Assembly: GCA_009797885.1 (NCBI GenBank)
Contig: WNKP01000019.1
Coordinates: 19,726 to 83,725, forward strand
Length of the DNA stretch: 64,000 bases
Source of the DNA: Flavobacteriaceae bacterium GF1
GTDB taxonomy: Bacteria > Bacteroidota > Bacteroidia > Flavobacteriales > Flavobacteriaceae
Direction: 5' to 3'
A model generated the notes under the pieces. The model ran no database searches, was not told the DNA's origin, and saw only the letters and a program-made list of their open reading frames with translations. Shown in pieces: positions 33,493 through 43,442 of this stretch (the first letter of the stretch is position 1; every line of letters begins with the position of its first letter). The position numbers and the translations under genes are program-made.

Positions 33493-35037
33493 TCAATAGC
33501 CCGGATTTTGTTCCAGCAGCCCTTCTGGATAGATATCTATTTCCTGTTGCGGAATGGGCAACAGTAAATCACGGGGCGATGAAAAATCGGTTTTTCCTAT
33601 GGCCTGGAGTGCAGGCCCGATAACACCGCCCCCATCCAAAATCTCCCAACGGACCAAATCCGTAAAACGGTTCCATCCTTCTGTGGTCAGTTCCCTGCGG
33701 CGTTCATCACGAACCCCTTGAAGGGTATAGCTGGGGGCTGCCGGATTACCCGATCCATAGGCCCGATCAATAACTTGCTGGAATGAGGCCTGACCATTAC
33801 CACCTCCCCCCATTAGGGAGGCTTCTGCGTGCATCAACAATACCTCTGCGTACCGCAATATCTTTTCGTTGAGGGGAGATCCCTCGACATTCAATAGTTC
33901 CTGTACTTCTTCAAAAGTCAAAAAGTATTTTTTTGCTCCAGTGTTCACCCCTATGGCGTACCCAAAATTGTCCGGGACCGGGTCAAATCCCAATGTGGCC
34001 AATCCCGGTGAGTTCAACACTTGGCCAGGTAACAAAAAGGTGGCTTCCTTTCGTTGATCGCTATCGTCAAAAAAGTCGACCAAGTCTTGTCGAGGAATAA
34101 AATTGTTGAATGAAGGATAGGTTCCCGAAAGAAAGGGGAACGACCATCGCCACATGGCTGAACCTTCCTGTTGTTGATTGGTATTGACGAATCCTCCGGC
34201 AAAAAGACCGTCTTGATAGTTGATTTCGAACAGCGATTCCGGTCCAAATTCCGTCGTCTGTAAAAAATTGTTCCTAAAATCCTCTTCCAAGCGGTACACT
34301 CCTTGATTGATGACCTGTTCCGCGCTCGCCACGGCTTCGGGCCATTTCTGTTGATACAAATAGACCTTTGTCAAAAGTCCCAACGCAGCTCCCGAAGTAG
34401 CGGAGCCCTGCACCCGTTCCGCACCCTTTTCAGGGAGCAGGTCGGCTGCTGCTTGTAGATCCGCTTCGATAAAGGCATACACTTCCGCTGCTGTGGAACG
34501 CGCTTTAAAAATCTCCTGTTCGGAAGAGGTAATGGGCTCTTCGAACAAGGGAACACCTCCCCATAGCCGTACCAGTTCAAAATAGTACAGGCCTCTTAAA
34601 AATCGGGCTTCCCCGATTATCTGTTGCTGTAGCCCATCGGTAGTATAGTTGTCAAAATTCCCAGCGAGTTCTATGGTAAAGTTTGCCCTGCCAACCGCGC
34701 GATACCATTTACTCCAAAGGGCGGCCACGGACGGCAAGGAAGGAACTATGGTGCTAAACTGATCCCATTGTGCCCCAATGGCCCAAAAACTGGCAGATTG
34801 GGAATGAAGGTCGTCTGCCCTTACCCCTTGCGATAGTAAGGGAAAGGTATTCTGCCCAAGCACCGATTGCCACTGCAAAGGATCATAGGCGGCGTTTAGA
34901 CTGGCCACCACATTCTCTTCGGTAGTAAAGGCGGTATCCGCATTGATCTCGGTTACGGGTTCCAAATCATCTATTTCCGCACAGGAAGCGAACATAACTA
35001 CGACGCCTATAAGAATTAATCTGTTTATATACATCAC
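33493..35037 (-). CDS. SusD/RagB-family lipoprotein (xylose/xylan locus)
   Basis: A 514-residue lipoprotein (VVMFASCAEID). SusD blocks: NADTAFTTEENVVASLNAAYD, the helix EARFLRGLYYFELVRLWGGVPL, LRYAEVLLMHAEASL, VRDERRRELTTEGWNRFTDLVRW and the terminal LEQNPGY. It should bind glycan at the cell surface and cap the SusC transporter encoded 23 bp upstream. Confidence 0.94.
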   Translation of the reverse strand: MMYINRLILIGVVVMFASCAEIDDLEPVTEINADTAFTTEENVVASLNAAYDPLQWQSVLGQNTFPLLSQGVRADDLHSQSASFWAIGAQWDQFSTIVPSLPSVAALWSKWYRAVGRANFTIELAGNFDNYTTDGLQQQIIGEARFLRGLYYFELVRLWGGVPLFEEPITSSEQEIFKARSTAAEVYAFIEADLQAAADLLPEKGAERVQGSATSGAALGLLTKVYLYQQKWPEAVASAEQVINQGVYRLEEDFRNNFLQTTEFGPESLFEINYQDGLFAGGFVNTNQQQEGSAMWRWSFPFLSGTYPSFNNFIPRQDLVDFFDDSDQRKEATFLLPGQVLNSPGLATLGFDPVPDNFGYAIGVNTGAKKYFLTFEEVQELLNVEGSPLNEKILRYAEVLLMHAEASLMGGGGNGQASFQQVIDRAYGSGNPAAPSYTLQGVRDERRRELTTEGWNRFTDLVRWEILDGGGVIGPALQAIGKTDFSSPRDLLLPIPQQEIDIYPEGLLEQNPGY

Positions 35038-35060
35038 GATTATTTTTTGAGTTAGGAGGA

Positions 35061-38000
35061 TTAAAAATCAATGTTAAGACCAAGGATAAACTGCCTGGCT
35101 TGTGGGAAAAAGCCCTGATCGATACCAATGTTCAATGGCGACCCGGTATTGTTTTGGCCAATCTCTGGATCGATGCCATTATAACCTGTCAAGACAAAGA
35201 GGTTCTGACCGGAAACATAGAGCCGCAATCGCCGCAATCCAATCTGTTCGATAACATCGTCGGGCAGGCTATACCCCAGGGATACGTTTTTCATTTTTAG
35301 GAAACTGCCATCCTGAACGTGAAAGTCCGAAATCAACTGTTCCCCGTTCGGGGCGGTACTGACCACAATGTTTCTAGGGGCTCCCGGTTCCGTAACGTAA
35401 GCAGCAGGCCTGTTGGTGCCCAATGCATCATATCGAATAGTGGCATCAAAGATATCGTTGCCCAAAGTCCCCGACATAAAAGCAGAAAAATCAAAACCCT
35501 TATAGTTCATTCCCAGTGTGAAACCAACGGTGGCATCCGGATTAGGGTCCCCTATAATGGTCTTGTCACCTTCGTCCGGGGTCAATTGATTGTTTCCACT
35601 GTTGTCCAGATCGGCAAAAATCAAGTTCCCCTGCGCATCCACGCCTTCTACCACAAAGCCATAAAAACTGGCTATGGGATCCCCCACCTGTGTCCTTGTG
35701 GCAAAATCGTTGAACAGTGGGGTCAATTGGGCCCCTGGAATGAAAGAGGTTTCCCCAAGATCGGTAACTTCGTTTTTGTTGAAACCCAAATTGGCACCGA
35801 TGTTCCATCCGAATCCGCTTTCGTAATTTTCGCGATAGGTGACCAGGACTTCAAATCCGCGGTTCTCCACCGAACCTGTGTTTTCAATCGCTGGATTCAA
35901 TCCGGAGGTCAATGGCGTGGTCGCTCCCAATAAAATATCGGAGGTCTCCTTAATATAATAGTCCAGTGTAATGCCCAGCTTGTTCTCCAAGGCGTTGATG
36001 TCCAGACCAACATTGAACTGTGTCAATTCCTCCCATCCCAATACGGGGTTGGAAAGACTGGTAAGGGCGATGCCCGGCTGTCCCGCATATCCGGCCTGTG
36101 TATTGACCGTTGCCGCGTAAGCGAATGGAGAGGAGGATTGGTCATTACCGCTTATTCCCCAGGCTCCCCTTAACTTCAATAAGGTAATGGCCCTTGAATT
36201 CCGCAAAAAATCCTCTTCCGAGATTACCCATCCCGCTGATACTGCCGGAAACCAACCTACCCTGTTGTCCGGACCAAAACTGGAGGATTTGTCCCTTCGC
36301 AATACCGCACTGAACAGATATTTCTCTTTAAAATTGTAATCTATTTTTCCGAAAAAGGATTCAATATTTCTGGGAAATGTGGTACCGGGTACCACGGTGG
36401 CATCCGTAATATCCTCGGAAAGGGCAAAATTGACCTTGTCAAAATCATTGGTGAGAAAAGATCCGGTGTCGTTGATAATATCACCGCCAATAAAGGTAGT
36501 TTCCACGGCTTCATATCCCAGAAGCAGATTTAGGTTATGGTCGTCCTTCAGGAACTTACCAAAATCGTATTCCATGGAACCACCCCATTGCCTGTTTTCC
36601 TGACGACTTTTTATCTCGGTATAATTGACAAAGGGTGAGGTATCGAACTGTTGTTCGGATTGCACCAACAAAGGGGTAAAGCTTCGGTTAAGGATAAAGT
36701 TGTTAAAAGAACCATACCACCCCCTAAATTTTAGGTTTTCCGTTAGTTGGTATTTTAGGGAAAGGTTGAGATTGGTGGCATCCTGAATGGCTTCGTTGTT
36801 ACTGATCGCAATGGAGAACAAGGGATTGGCAACGGCACCCAAACTGTTTATGGGAACCCCATTGGCAACTGGGGTACTCCCATTTATAAAGGGATTGAAA
36901 AAGTTACCCTCCTCATCAAATGCGGGATAAATGGGGGGTAGGCCATTGATAAAACTACTGATGCCAACACCGGCACCACCCGTATTCTGGGGAATGGTAA
37001 AACGATTGGAAAACTGATATTGCGCGGAAGCATCCAATGTTATTTTATCGGTCAGATCGATACTGATCGAACCCCTGATGTTCCTTCTTTTAAATTCGGA
37101 CTTTCCTTCACCGCCCAAAATACCTTCTTGGTCAAAAAAGCCTCCGGACAGGGAATAGGAAAGGTTTTCGGTCCCACCGACTACCGAGCCATAGGCATTT
37201 TGTACCGGGGCATCATCAAAAACAACATCATACCAGTCCGTATCGGGTAATAGGGCTCTTTCCGCATCGGTAAATGCGCCCCTAAATCCTGGGGCCGTGT
37301 TTCCATTTACTGCGGCGACCCCTTGATTGTAGTATTGTAAGTATTGATCTCTGTTCATTAAATTGGGTTGATTGAACAAGCTCTGGATACCGTAAAAAGT
37401 ACTGATGGATACCTGCGGTTTCATCGCCCTTTTTTGTCCGCGCAATGTTTCGACGAGAATTACGCCATTACCTCCCCTGGAACCGTAGATCGCTGTGGAA
37501 GCGGCATCCTTTAATACGGTTTGGGATACAATATCGTTGGGGTTCAGGAAACTCAGATCGGGCACTTGGATACCGTCCACGATAAAGAGCGGATTGGAAT
37601 TGTTAGGTGTGCCGACCCCCCTTACCCTTACCGTTTGGGGCGATCCGGGAGATCCGGAGTTTTGCTGGACGACCACCCCGGGAATCGTTCCCTGTAGGGC
37701 GGCTTCCGCCTGGGATATGGGCAGTTGTTTAATGGTTTGGGATTTTACCGTTGCCACGGCCGTGGTGACCAATCGTTTGTTCTGTGTCTGGCCATAACCA
37801 ACAATAACAACCTCATCCAGGCTTTGGGCATCCTCTGCCAAAACGATGTTCAGTTCATTGCTCCCGTTCAATGGAATTTCCTGTGGAGCATATCCAATAT
37901 AGCTTACTACCAGGATGGCATTGGCATCCGACACCTCCAGAATAAAGTTACCGTCGAAATCCGTTTGGGTTCCATTTTGGGTTCCCTTCTCCAAAACCGT

Positions 38001-38114
38001 TGCCCCCGGCAGCGGCCCACTTACATCCCTGACATTTCCGGTAATGGTTTGGGCTTTTAGGCTCCATACCGTGGTTAAGAGCAGGATGGCAAGGCCAAAA
38101 TGTTTTGTGCTCAT
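35061..38114 (-). CDS. SusC/RagA TonB-dependent transporter (xylose/xylan locus)
   Basis: The start is taken at ATG 38114 (MSTKHFGLAILLLTTVWSLKA), which gives a signal peptide; the frame is open to an ATG at 38177 that would add a polar leader. About 1017 residues: carboxypeptidase-like domain from about 22 (ITGNVRDVSGPLPGATVLEK), SusC signature VVIVGYGQTQNKRLVTTAVA, plug with KDAASTAIYGSRGGNGVILV, and a barrel ending in a C-terminal strand LGLNIDF. There is no STN domain, so control should be through a soluble regulator; a LacI-type site lies 235 bp upstream. Confidence 0.94.
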   Translation of the reverse strand: MSTKHFGLAILLLTTVWSLKAQTITGNVRDVSGPLPGATVLEKGTQNGTQTDFDGNFILEVSDANAILVVSYIGYAPQEIPLNGSNELNIVLAEDAQSLDEVVIVGYGQTQNKRLVTTAVATVKSQTIKQLPISQAEAALQGTIPGVVVQQNSGSPGSPQTVRVRGVGTPNNSNPLFIVDGIQVPDLSFLNPNDIVSQTVLKDAASTAIYGSRGGNGVILVETLRGQKRAMKPQVSISTFYGIQSLFNQPNLMNRDQYLQYYNQGVAAVNGNTAPGFRGAFTDAERALLPDTDWYDVVFDDAPVQNAYGSVVGGTENLSYSLSGGFFDQEGILGGEGKSEFKRRNIRGSISIDLTDKITLDASAQYQFSNRFTIPQNTGGAGVGISSFINGLPPIYPAFDEEGNFFNPFINGSTPVANGVPINSLGAVANPLFSIAISNNEAIQDATNLNLSLKYQLTENLKFRGWYGSFNNFILNRSFTPLLVQSEQQFDTSPFVNYTEIKSRQENRQWGGSMEYDFGKFLKDDHNLNLLLGYEAVETTFIGGDIINDTGSFLTNDFDKVNFALSEDITDATVVPGTTFPRNIESFFGKIDYNFKEKYLFSAVLRRDKSSSFGPDNRVGWFPAVSAGWVISEEDFLRNSRAITLLKLRGAWGISGNDQSSSPFAYAATVNTQAGYAGQPGIALTSLSNPVLGWEELTQFNVGLDINALENKLGITLDYYIKETSDILLGATTPLTSGLNPAIENTGSVENRGFEVLVTYRENYESGFGWNIGANLGFNKNEVTDLGETSFIPGAQLTPLFNDFATRTQVGDPIASFYGFVVEGVDAQGNLIFADLDNSGNNQLTPDEGDKTIIGDPNPDATVGFTLGMNYKGFDFSAFMSGTLGNDIFDATIRYDALGTNRPAAYVTEPGAPRNIVVSTAPNGEQLISDFHVQDGSFLKMKNVSLGYSLPDDVIEQIGLRRLRLYVSGQNLFVLTGYNGIDPEIGQNNTGSPLNIGIDQGFFPQARQFILGLNIDF

Positions 38115-38177
38115 ACTACTTAAGGTTATTTGATTATTTACACGTTTGAGTTGTTCGCAAAAGGAGGTGTTGGTCAC

Positions 38178-38837
38178 TCCTATTTAGCCCTCTAAAAGTA
38201 TTTGATAGGGAGTCCCTTTTAAGACATTTTAACAGTTTGGGGCGCCTCCAAGCGGTGGTGTCCCGTTGAGGTTGAGCTCCACTAAATTCATTTTAAGATT
38301 TTGAATATCAGATAGTTAAATACTGCTGTTGTTATTTACGAAAATTGTACGAAAACGATTTCGTAAGTTTTCGTGAAATTGACTGGCTTTTTGATGAAAT
38401 CGCAATAATTAGGTCAAAAAAATATGCTTTTTTGATTCCTCTGGAGAAGAAAAATGAATTTGATAATTTGAGGTGAGTTCGATAGAAGAAAATTACATTA
38501 TTTTGAGTGTTTTTGCGGTAGCAAAAAGGTATCGAAAAACCTACCTTACCGGTCAGGCAGGCAAGTGATTTTCTTGCAAAATCCTAATTTCGATACAATT
38601 TTTCTTCATTTCATTACGAAAAACCACTCAATTTGACGGATTTTGGCTGATAAGAAATTATATCGTACTCGCGCTAATTATATGGTCTATGGATTCTTTT
38701 TCTGAACTGAGGTTTTAGGGTAGGCGGGGAGGCCCATAAGGGTACTCCAAAGTTGCGGTTTTGGAGGGCTCTTACCCCCAAGAAAGCGGTCGAATTACGC
38801 CCGAAATTTGACGTTCTTCCAAAAATACTGGATCAAA
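38178..38837. other. Long intergenic region with operator and hairpins
   Basis: 660 bases without a gene. It holds the LacI-type site near 38349 and a set of inverted repeats: GTATCGAAA (38529-38537) with TTTCGATAC (38588-38596), GCAAG (38561-38565) with CTTGC (38573-38577), and CTCCAAA (38745-38751) with TTTGGAG (38760-38766). A TTGAGTG/CACTCAA pair spans the same area. The part near 38745 may end the upstream operon. No protein-like frame is seen. Confidence 0.5.
38349..38364. promoter_or_regulatory. LacI-type operator upstream of SusC
   Basis: ACGAAAACGATTTCGT has arms ACGAAA/TTTCGT around a central CG. This is the layout of LacI/PurR-family sites; it agrees with the PurR consensus (ACGCAAACGTTTGCGT) at 13 of 16 positions. 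Further half-sites flank it: ACGAAAA at 38338-38344 and TTTTCGT at 38368-38374. The LacI regulator at 20334-21359 is the likely ligand-dependent binder. Confidence 0.6.
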
Positions 38838-41723
38838 TCATTGCATCGTTTCCCATTCCAATTGCAATTGCTTGAACCTTTCAAAAGCATCTCGGCCTAA
38901 AGGTTGTTGCTCCTCGGAACACATTTCCATGAGGTATTTCACATGGTCCAACAGCATGGGCTTATCATATCGCTTAGGGCCCTTTTTCAAAAGGGTCAGG
39001 CGCTTTCGTAGTCCTTCTTTTCTCTTTTTGTTTGTTGTCCCTTCCAATTGTTCTTCGAGCATTTTTATCTTGCGGTCAATTGACAAGTATAATTGGGTAA
39101 CCTTCATGGAAAGCTTTTCCTGTTCCTGCAGGTCTTTTAGGGTTACACCGCTTTCCTTTAATTCCGGATGTAGTCCATAATGGATTGTTGTATGAACACT
39201 GTCCTGCCCGAAAAAAATCTTCAGATCGTAATCTCCAGGAGATACCCTGGGCCCTGGAAAATCTTTTTCCCCTTTTCTTTTGAAGTACCATCTAAAATCC
39301 CATTCTGTTCTTCGTATGCCCAATTCATCTTTGGGAAGCTTCGTCACTTTTAGGTCTTTGCTATGCACCGGTTGCCCATCTTTGGAAAATTGAAATTTCA
39401 CCACGGTATCGGTTACTTTTTCCGGTAAGGTAAAATAGATGTTTTGCTTGGATTCGTGATTTGGTGTCGGTTGAAACACATGAAGTTTTGGCCTTTTCTC
39501 CGGACTATGGTGATGCAAAGGGCCAATATCCTCCAAAACCCAAAACGACCTGCCTAAAGTGGATAAAACCAGGTTATTACGAAAGACCTGTATATCGGTA
39601 ACAGGAACCACGGGCAAATTACGTTGAAAAGACTGCCAATGTGCACCGTCATCAAAGGAAAGGTATAGGCCAAACTCTGTTCCTGCATATAGTAGCCCTT
39701 CCCTATCGGGGTCTTCACGGAGTACCCTGGCGACATGGCCCTTGGAAATACCCTGGTCAATGCGCTGCCAGGTGTTCCCATAATCTTCGGTTTTAAGAAA
39801 ATACGTTTGCTCGTCCCCAAGGTAATCCCTGTTGATTGCGGCATAACACTTGGCAGGGTCGTGGGGGGATGCTTCCAGATGTTGAACACGGCCTCCACTT
39901 GGAATACCAGGGGTTACATTGGCCCAGGTTGCACCACCATCTTTGGTAACATGGATCAGCCCATCGTTGGAACCGGTCCAAATCAACCCTTTTTTTAAGG
40001 GGGATTCCTGTATGGCGTAAAGCACGGCATAATATTCCTCCCCGGAAATGTCTTCATCTATAGGGCTACCGCTCCGCATTCGATATTCGGGCTTGTTTTC
40101 GGTCAAATCCCCGGATATCCTTTCCCAGTTTTTGCCCCCATCGGTCGTTTTGTGCAGGTATTGGGAGCCGTAATAGACCACGTTGGGGTCATGTGGGGAC
40201 ACTTCCATGGGCGTCACCCGTTGAAAGCGATACGTGATATCCTCAGGATGGTTGCCATAAAGGCTTTCCCCACCAATATAATACAGGTGTTCCGTACCCA
40301 ATTTATGGTTGTACACCGAAAACTGACCTTTGCAATTGCTGTAAACAATGTTGGGGTCACCAGGTTTGGGGATGGCAGGTCCCGTTTCACATCCTCCGAC
40401 CCTATCCCAAAAAACCAGATTTTCCATGCCATGTCCGTCATTACTGTTCAGTACATTTTGTGCAGGTAAACGGCTTGGAACACGAATGGTAGTGTTATCC
40501 TGCTGCCCGGAATAGAGATAAAAGGGATATTGGTCATCGATATTACAGGAATAGAGTTCCGCTGTAGGTTGGTTGAACTGGGTAGACCAATTTTTGCCCC
40601 CATCAATTGAAATGGCCCCACCGCCATCGTTCCCAGCAATCATGAAAAGGGTATCCCTGGGATTGATCCATAAATCGTGATGATCGGAATGTGGGGGAAT
40701 GATTTCCTTCCACTTTTTACCCCCATTGTAGGAGGTCCATAACTTTTTGGTTCCGGCCCAAATGTTATCCGCATTTTGCGGATTTGCGTCAATATTGGTA
40801 AAGTAAAACGGTCGGTACATTACGGATTTATGGACTTTAGCGGGCATTTCCACCTTTTCCCAGGATTCGCCATAATCGTCCGACTTATAAATCCCTTCCT
40901 GCCCTTCCGCTGCCTGGATCTGCGCCCAAACACGCGAAGGCATGGCCTGACTTACCGCTAAATCCACTTTTCCGGTCAAGGCGTTGGGGAGCCCCTTTTT
41001 CAACCGGTTCCAGTTTTTTCCACCATCCACGGATTTATAGATACCATCGGTTGCCCCACCACTGATAATGGTCCAGGGCTTACGCCGGGCACGCCACATG
41101 GTGGCATAGACAATTTCTGGTCGGTTTGGTGCCAGTTCAATATCCACTGCTCCCACGGAATCTGAATGAAAAAGCACGTTGTTCCAATGTTTGCCGCCAT
41201 CCATGGTCTTAAAGACACCCCGTTCTTTGGACTTTCCAAACGGTTGCCCCACCACGGCCGCATAAGCTATTTTTGGATTGTTGGGATGTACCTCCAATCC
41301 CCCGATCTGCCCTGCATTCCGCAATCCGGAAAATTCCCATGTTTTCCCGGCATCAATCGATTTATATATTCCCCTGCCCACAATAACATTGCTGCGGATA
41401 CCATCCGAACCTGTACCCACATAAAGGATATTTGGATTTTTCTGGAATATGGCAATGGCCCCGATGGAAGGACTTTCGAAATATCCGTCCGAAATGTTCT
41501 TCCAGTGATTGCCATGATCGATGGTTTTCCAAAGCCCGCCCCCTGTGCTACCCATGTAGTAGACATTTGTACTATCGACAACACCTTTTACTGCGGTTAC
41601 CCTGCCCCCGCGTGATGGCCCCACATTTTTGAATTCAAAGGCCCTTTCCCGTTTTTCTTCGGGCTGTTGGGCAAAACAGGAGCATCCTGCCATTGCCAGG
41701 GTCAGTACTATGCATTTCTTCAT
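38838..41723 (-). CDS. BNR/VPS10-type beta-propeller secreted protein
   Basis: The start is placed at ATG 41723 (MKKCIVLTLAMAGCSCFAQQ), giving a signal peptide with a possible lipobox (LAMAGC); an ATG at 41738 is also in frame. About 961 residues. The first ~700 hold many BNR/sortilin-like repeats with the sequence S-x-D-x-G-x-x-W (SIDAGKTWEF, SVDGGKNWNR, SDDYGESWEK, TKDGGATWAN, SFDDGAHWQS). The end is a beta-domain and a basic helical tail (about 880-960). Large proteins of this type are common beside SusCD loci and proteases in Flavobacteriia; the function is not established. Last gene of the operon, 144 bp after the S41-like gene. Confidence 0.82.
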   Translation of the reverse strand: MKKCIVLTLAMAGCSCFAQQPEEKRERAFEFKNVGPSRGGRVTAVKGVVDSTNVYYMGSTGGGLWKTIDHGNHWKNISDGYFESPSIGAIAIFQKNPNILYVGTGSDGIRSNVIVGRGIYKSIDAGKTWEFSGLRNAGQIGGLEVHPNNPKIAYAAVVGQPFGKSKERGVFKTMDGGKHWNNVLFHSDSVGAVDIELAPNRPEIVYATMWRARRKPWTIISGGATDGIYKSVDGGKNWNRLKKGLPNALTGKVDLAVSQAMPSRVWAQIQAAEGQEGIYKSDDYGESWEKVEMPAKVHKSVMYRPFYFTNIDANPQNADNIWAGTKKLWTSYNGGKKWKEIIPPHSDHHDLWINPRDTLFMIAGNDGGGAISIDGGKNWSTQFNQPTAELYSCNIDDQYPFYLYSGQQDNTTIRVPSRLPAQNVLNSNDGHGMENLVFWDRVGGCETGPAIPKPGDPNIVYSNCKGQFSVYNHKLGTEHLYYIGGESLYGNHPEDITYRFQRVTPMEVSPHDPNVVYYGSQYLHKTTDGGKNWERISGDLTENKPEYRMRSGSPIDEDISGEEYYAVLYAIQESPLKKGLIWTGSNDGLIHVTKDGGATWANVTPGIPSGGRVQHLEASPHDPAKCYAAINRDYLGDEQTYFLKTEDYGNTWQRIDQGISKGHVARVLREDPDREGLLYAGTEFGLYLSFDDGAHWQSFQRNLPVVPVTDIQVFRNNLVLSTLGRSFWVLEDIGPLHHHSPEKRPKLHVFQPTPNHESKQNIYFTLPEKVTDTVVKFQFSKDGQPVHSKDLKVTKLPKDELGIRRTEWDFRWYFKRKGEKDFPGPRVSPGDYDLKIFFGQDSVHTTIHYGLHPELKESGVTLKDLQEQEKLSMKVTQLYLSIDRKIKMLEEQLEGTTNKKRKEGLRKRLTLLKKGPKRYDKPMLLDHVKYLMEMCSEEQQPLGRDAFERFKQLQLEWETMQ

Positions 41724-41882
41724 TTTGGGTAGTATCATATTGTAAAAAACAGGTCGATGCTGTTAATACCAAGGTGCCAATCCACCGATCGAATCACATG
41801 GAACATCCTTTACTCGATATTTAACTATTCCGACACCTGCGTCGAAAGGATCGTATCGATTTCCTTGCTGCCCCTGGGCAGT

Positions 41883-43439
41883 TCACTCCAGCCATTCCAA
41901 AGCTTTACGGAGCAAAATATTTTTGTAATCCAGGTAGTTCTCCCTGGTTACGGGAATAAAATCATCCACCTGGGCCGGGTTTCCTTCAAGTACTTGTCCG
42001 TTTGGGCGAATGGTATGGCCAATGTTCCACATAAACCTGACCACCGGTAGGGTGCTGTTGGGAAAATACACCTCTTCTTCCCATTCCCAGGTGTTGCTAT
42101 ATCCGCCAGAGGGCATTCCCAGGGTATGGCCCAGCCCATTGTCATTGACCATGGCGGAAAACTGATCCATATGGGATCCTCCCCAGGGTCCTGAAAAGAG
42201 TACCAATTTCCCCCTGAAATGTTTTTTTGCCGGTTGCATGATCCAATCCGAGTAGTACGGGAGGTGGGCACATTTAAAAGGGACATTGTTACTGTAGGTT
42301 TGACCACGTTCCAGTCCTTTTAAAACCGGTCCATGCAACCACTCCATCATCCAGGACCCATCATCTTCGGTTTCGGGGGAACTACCGTCCATCAATTGTT
42401 TGTTTGCCAAATAGTTTTTGGTTCGACGCGCAATAAAATCATGGGTGATGTCACTAAGTCTGAGATTTCCCCCCGTGGTTTTGAAGGGTTGGGATGAAAA
42501 TCGTGCCAATGCGTAAGCTCCCTGGCTTCCACCCCTGCTGTTGACCGCATCGATGATAAGATGGTGGTCCAACAAATTATGGGTTTCCGCATAGGCAACC
42601 AACTCGTCCACCGCCTCCCTTAAATCCTTCCTAAATCCATACCACCATAATAAAATCGTTTTTGAACTTTTGTCATTGGGTAAATACACCGAAAAGGATT
42701 CTTTTTCCCATGCCAGGCCATAACCTTCGTAATTGCGTAAAAACCGCCCATATTGCCAATCAACCTTCTTCAAATAGGGTAGTTTGAGGGCATAGGGCCT
42801 TCCCTTTTTTGGTTTGAGGACGATACTAAAACTATCCTTGAAAACTGTGCTGGGCCATTGGGCACTTCTTTTGGATAGGGCGTCCGCCGTCCTGATCTTA
42901 AAATTGCTTTCGTTGGAATAGGCGATAAAGGGCCGCACTTGCTCCACAAAATCGGTCAGGGCAAGGCCATTGACCTCAAGGAGTTCATCGCCAATTTTCG
43001 GTGTCCTTTTCCCCCCGTAATCCGCAATGGATTTCGCCAGGTCCGAAACAAAAAACGATAGCTTTTCAGCGGAAAAATCGGGATGGAATCGAATAGGTGC
43101 GCGGCCTTCTTTGACGGATGGGATGGTCAGGCCATTTTCTATTGGCCCAATGGACAGGTGTTTATCATGCCGCGCCGCACTCAATTTCACCAGGGCAAAC
43201 CAAAGATCGTCATTGGTTTCTGCATCGATAAATTCCTGCCGCAACTTTTCCATGTTCCGGATGGGATCAAAGTTGAGCGCTTTGTTCTTGAAATGGGAGA
43301 ACGCCTCCCGTTGTTTGGTCATGGCCAATAGGGTATCAAAAAGTGCTTCCCTGTTTTCCTTGGTGCCCGCTCCGGACTGTGCGGCCAATTGCAGTGCAAA
43401 AAACAAAGCCGTAAAAAAGTAAATTCCCTTGGTTTTCAT
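41883..43439 (-). CDS. S41-family-like secreted peptidase
   Basis: A 518-residue protein with a signal peptide ending LQLAAQ. A PDZ-like stretch (PKIGDELLEVNGLALTDFVEQ) lies at about 148-168. The C-terminal half resembles the S41 tail-specific protease core: LIIDAVNSRGGSQGAYALARF, GKLVLFSGPWGGSHMDQFSAM with the probable nucleophile Ser, and GMPSGGYSNTWEWEEEVYFP. It should cleave peptides in the periplasm or at the surface. It is 3 bp from the symporter gene, so the two are translated together, which supports peptide or amino-acid use by this operon. Confidence 0.72.
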   Translation of the reverse strand: MKTKGIYFFTALFFALQLAAQSGAGTKENREALFDTLLAMTKQREAFSHFKNKALNFDPIRNMEKLRQEFIDAETNDDLWFALVKLSAARHDKHLSIGPIENGLTIPSVKEGRAPIRFHPDFSAEKLSFFVSDLAKSIADYGGKRTPKIGDELLEVNGLALTDFVEQVRPFIAYSNESNFKIRTADALSKRSAQWPSTVFKDSFSIVLKPKKGRPYALKLPYLKKVDWQYGRFLRNYEGYGLAWEKESFSVYLPNDKSSKTILLWWYGFRKDLREAVDELVAYAETHNLLDHHLIIDAVNSRGGSQGAYALARFSSQPFKTTGGNLRLSDITHDFIARRTKNYLANKQLMDGSSPETEDDGSWMMEWLHGPVLKGLERGQTYSNNVPFKCAHLPYYSDWIMQPAKKHFRGKLVLFSGPWGGSHMDQFSAMVNDNGLGHTLGMPSGGYSNTWEWEEEVYFPNSTLPVVRFMWNIGHTIRPNGQVLEGNPAQVDDFIPVTRENYLDYKNILLRKALEWLE

Positions 43440-43442
43440 ACT

